NCBI GenBank assembly: GCA_934500875.1
Contig: CAKSTL010000020.1
Span: forward strand, 1 to 5,052
Reading direction: 5' to 3'
Source: an uncultured Clostridia bacterium
GTDB taxonomy: Bacteria; Bacillota; Clostridia; UMGS1810
Length of the DNA stretch: 5,052 nucleotides
In this document: positions 4,608 through 5,052 of the stretch, piece after piece
How the letters are laid out: each line of letters starts with the position of its first letter
Numbering within the stretch: position 1 is the first letter of the stretch
Notes under the pieces: model-generated
What the model was told of the DNA's origin: nothing
What the model saw: only the letters and a program-made list of their open reading frames with translations
Databases searched by the model: none
Translations under genes and position numbers: made by a program

Positions 4608-4712
4608 AGCGTTTTGCACTATGAAAATGTTTGTGAATTTTTTCGTTTTTCTTAAATGCGGAAAAATGGAAATATATTTACATTACAATGAAATTTCATA
4701 GTGCAAAACGCT
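4608..4712. repeat. 105-bp element with perfect 19-bp terminal inverted repeats
   Basis: The 19 bases at 4608-4626 (AGCGTTTTGCACTATGAAA) are the exact reverse complement of 4694-4712. The 67 bp between them are very AT-rich and carry no ORF of note. It could be a non-autonomous miniature transposable element or a large RNA hairpin in the 3' region of the right-edge gene. No clear target-site duplication is visible next to the arms. Confidence 0.8.
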
Positions 4713-4831
4713 AAAAAAATGCCTAAGCGTAAAATTACTAACGGAAAAATAAGTAGAAAGTTTTCAACCTTTATGATATGATTTAGGTGACAAATCCAAA
4801 CATACAAAAGATGTTGTATGCTATAAAAGAC
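4713..4831. other. AT-rich intergenic stretch with a small hairpin
   Basis: This stretch lies between the right-edge gene and the inverted-repeat element. It contains CATACAA (4801-4807) and TTGTATG (4814-4820), a 7-bp stem with a 6-nt loop just after the gene's stop. On the minus strand this is followed by TTTGGATTTG, so it is at best a weak terminator. I see no gene or convincing promoter here. Confidence 0.4.
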
Positions 4832-5052
4832 TTATTTAGCGTCGGCTTTGAACCTCACTTCATTGTTATTGTACGGTTCCTTTCTGGCTGCCGCATCAAG
4901 CATATCAACATACTCAAAAATCGCTATGCCGTATTTGTCATTCAGCGTTTTCAAATCTTTGATACGTTCATCGGTATCGGCAAAATCAGTTACAAGCCAT
5001 TTTAATGCGGCATAGTTCGTTCCTACCACATACTGACTCGTTTTTAACTTAT
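4832..5052 (-). CDS. C-terminal part of an unrecognised soluble protein (enters from right edge)
   Basis: The frame ends at TAA 4832-4834 and is open through base 5052, giving at least 72 residues whose N-terminus lies outside the window. A GTG at 5027-5029 is in frame, but the open frame and protein-like composition continue beyond it (KLKTSQYVV), with no good ribosome binding site, so I read it as an internal codon. The sequence is hydrophilic and mixed-charge with probable helices, including TDFADTDERIKDLKTLNDKY and EYVDMLDAAARKEPY. It has no signal, membrane segment or catalytic motif that I can name. I do not recognise the family. It reads towards the leader-RNA locus, with an AT-rich gap and an inverted-repeat element in between. 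A plus-strand frame over the same bases looks like an antisense shadow. Confidence 0.6.
   Translation of the reverse strand, partial: KLKTSQYVVGTNYAALKWLVTDFADTDERIKDLKTLNDKYGIAIFEYVDMLDAAARKEPYNNNEVRFKADAK

Noticed and set aside
4787..5005. 72-codon plus-strand frame starting GTG
   Set aside because: It lies antisense to the more protein-like minus-strand gene fragment and has no convincing ribosome binding site or promoter.

Overview
The window looks like a chromosomal piece of a low-to-moderate G+C Gram-positive anaerobe, most likely a gut Clostridia member (Oscillospirales or Lachnospirales type). The reasons are strong AGGAGG-type ribosome binding sites, sigma-A-like promoters, a lipobox lipoprotein, an S-layer-homology (SLH) surface protein, intrinsic terminators with T-tracts, and a short membrane-anchored PstS-like gene start of a kind I associate with Clostridia. 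The assignment is inferred from style, not from a marker gene. Every gene I can support lies on the minus strand, so the layout is described from high to low coordinates.

Right edge (4832-5052): the C-terminal 72 residues of an unrecognised soluble protein that enters from outside the window. Then comes about 770 nt without a conventional gene (4066-4831), which is the most unusual part. It holds a 105-bp element bounded by perfect 19-bp inverted repeats (4608-4712). Next is a near-consensus promoter (TTGACG, 17 nt, TATAAT). This reads a leader containing an arginine-rich 30-codon ORF whose stop codon sits in the 5' arm of an intrinsic terminator. A second small ORF of 25 codons follows, with a good Shine-Dalgarno and a start codon buried in an inverted repeat, and a plus-strand terminator lies inside that ORF. 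The arrangement looks like a ribosome-controlled attenuator. From memory it resembles the 5' regions of small holin-like (type I toxin) genes of Firmicutes, but no hydrophobic toxin is encoded here.

Centre (1528-4065): one large gene for a secreted 845-residue protein. It has a signal peptide, a charged repetitive linker, eight PepSY-type modules arranged as four A-B pairs, and three SLH domains that should anchor it to the cell wall. It has its own promoter with a palindrome over the -35 box, a perfect Shine-Dalgarno, and two hairpins after the stop, the second being a clear terminator.

Left (1-1282): a tightly packed three-gene set. A GTG-started lipoprotein carries an IGIIGGSDGPT motif, a 53-residue two-helix membrane protein follows, and the last gene is a membrane-anchored PstS-like protein that runs off the left edge. 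The Shine-Dalgarno of the second gene covers the first gene's stop, and the second and third genes share ATGA, so translation is probably coupled. All products of both loci are predicted to act at the membrane or cell surface. No biochemical pathway can be assigned from this window alone.
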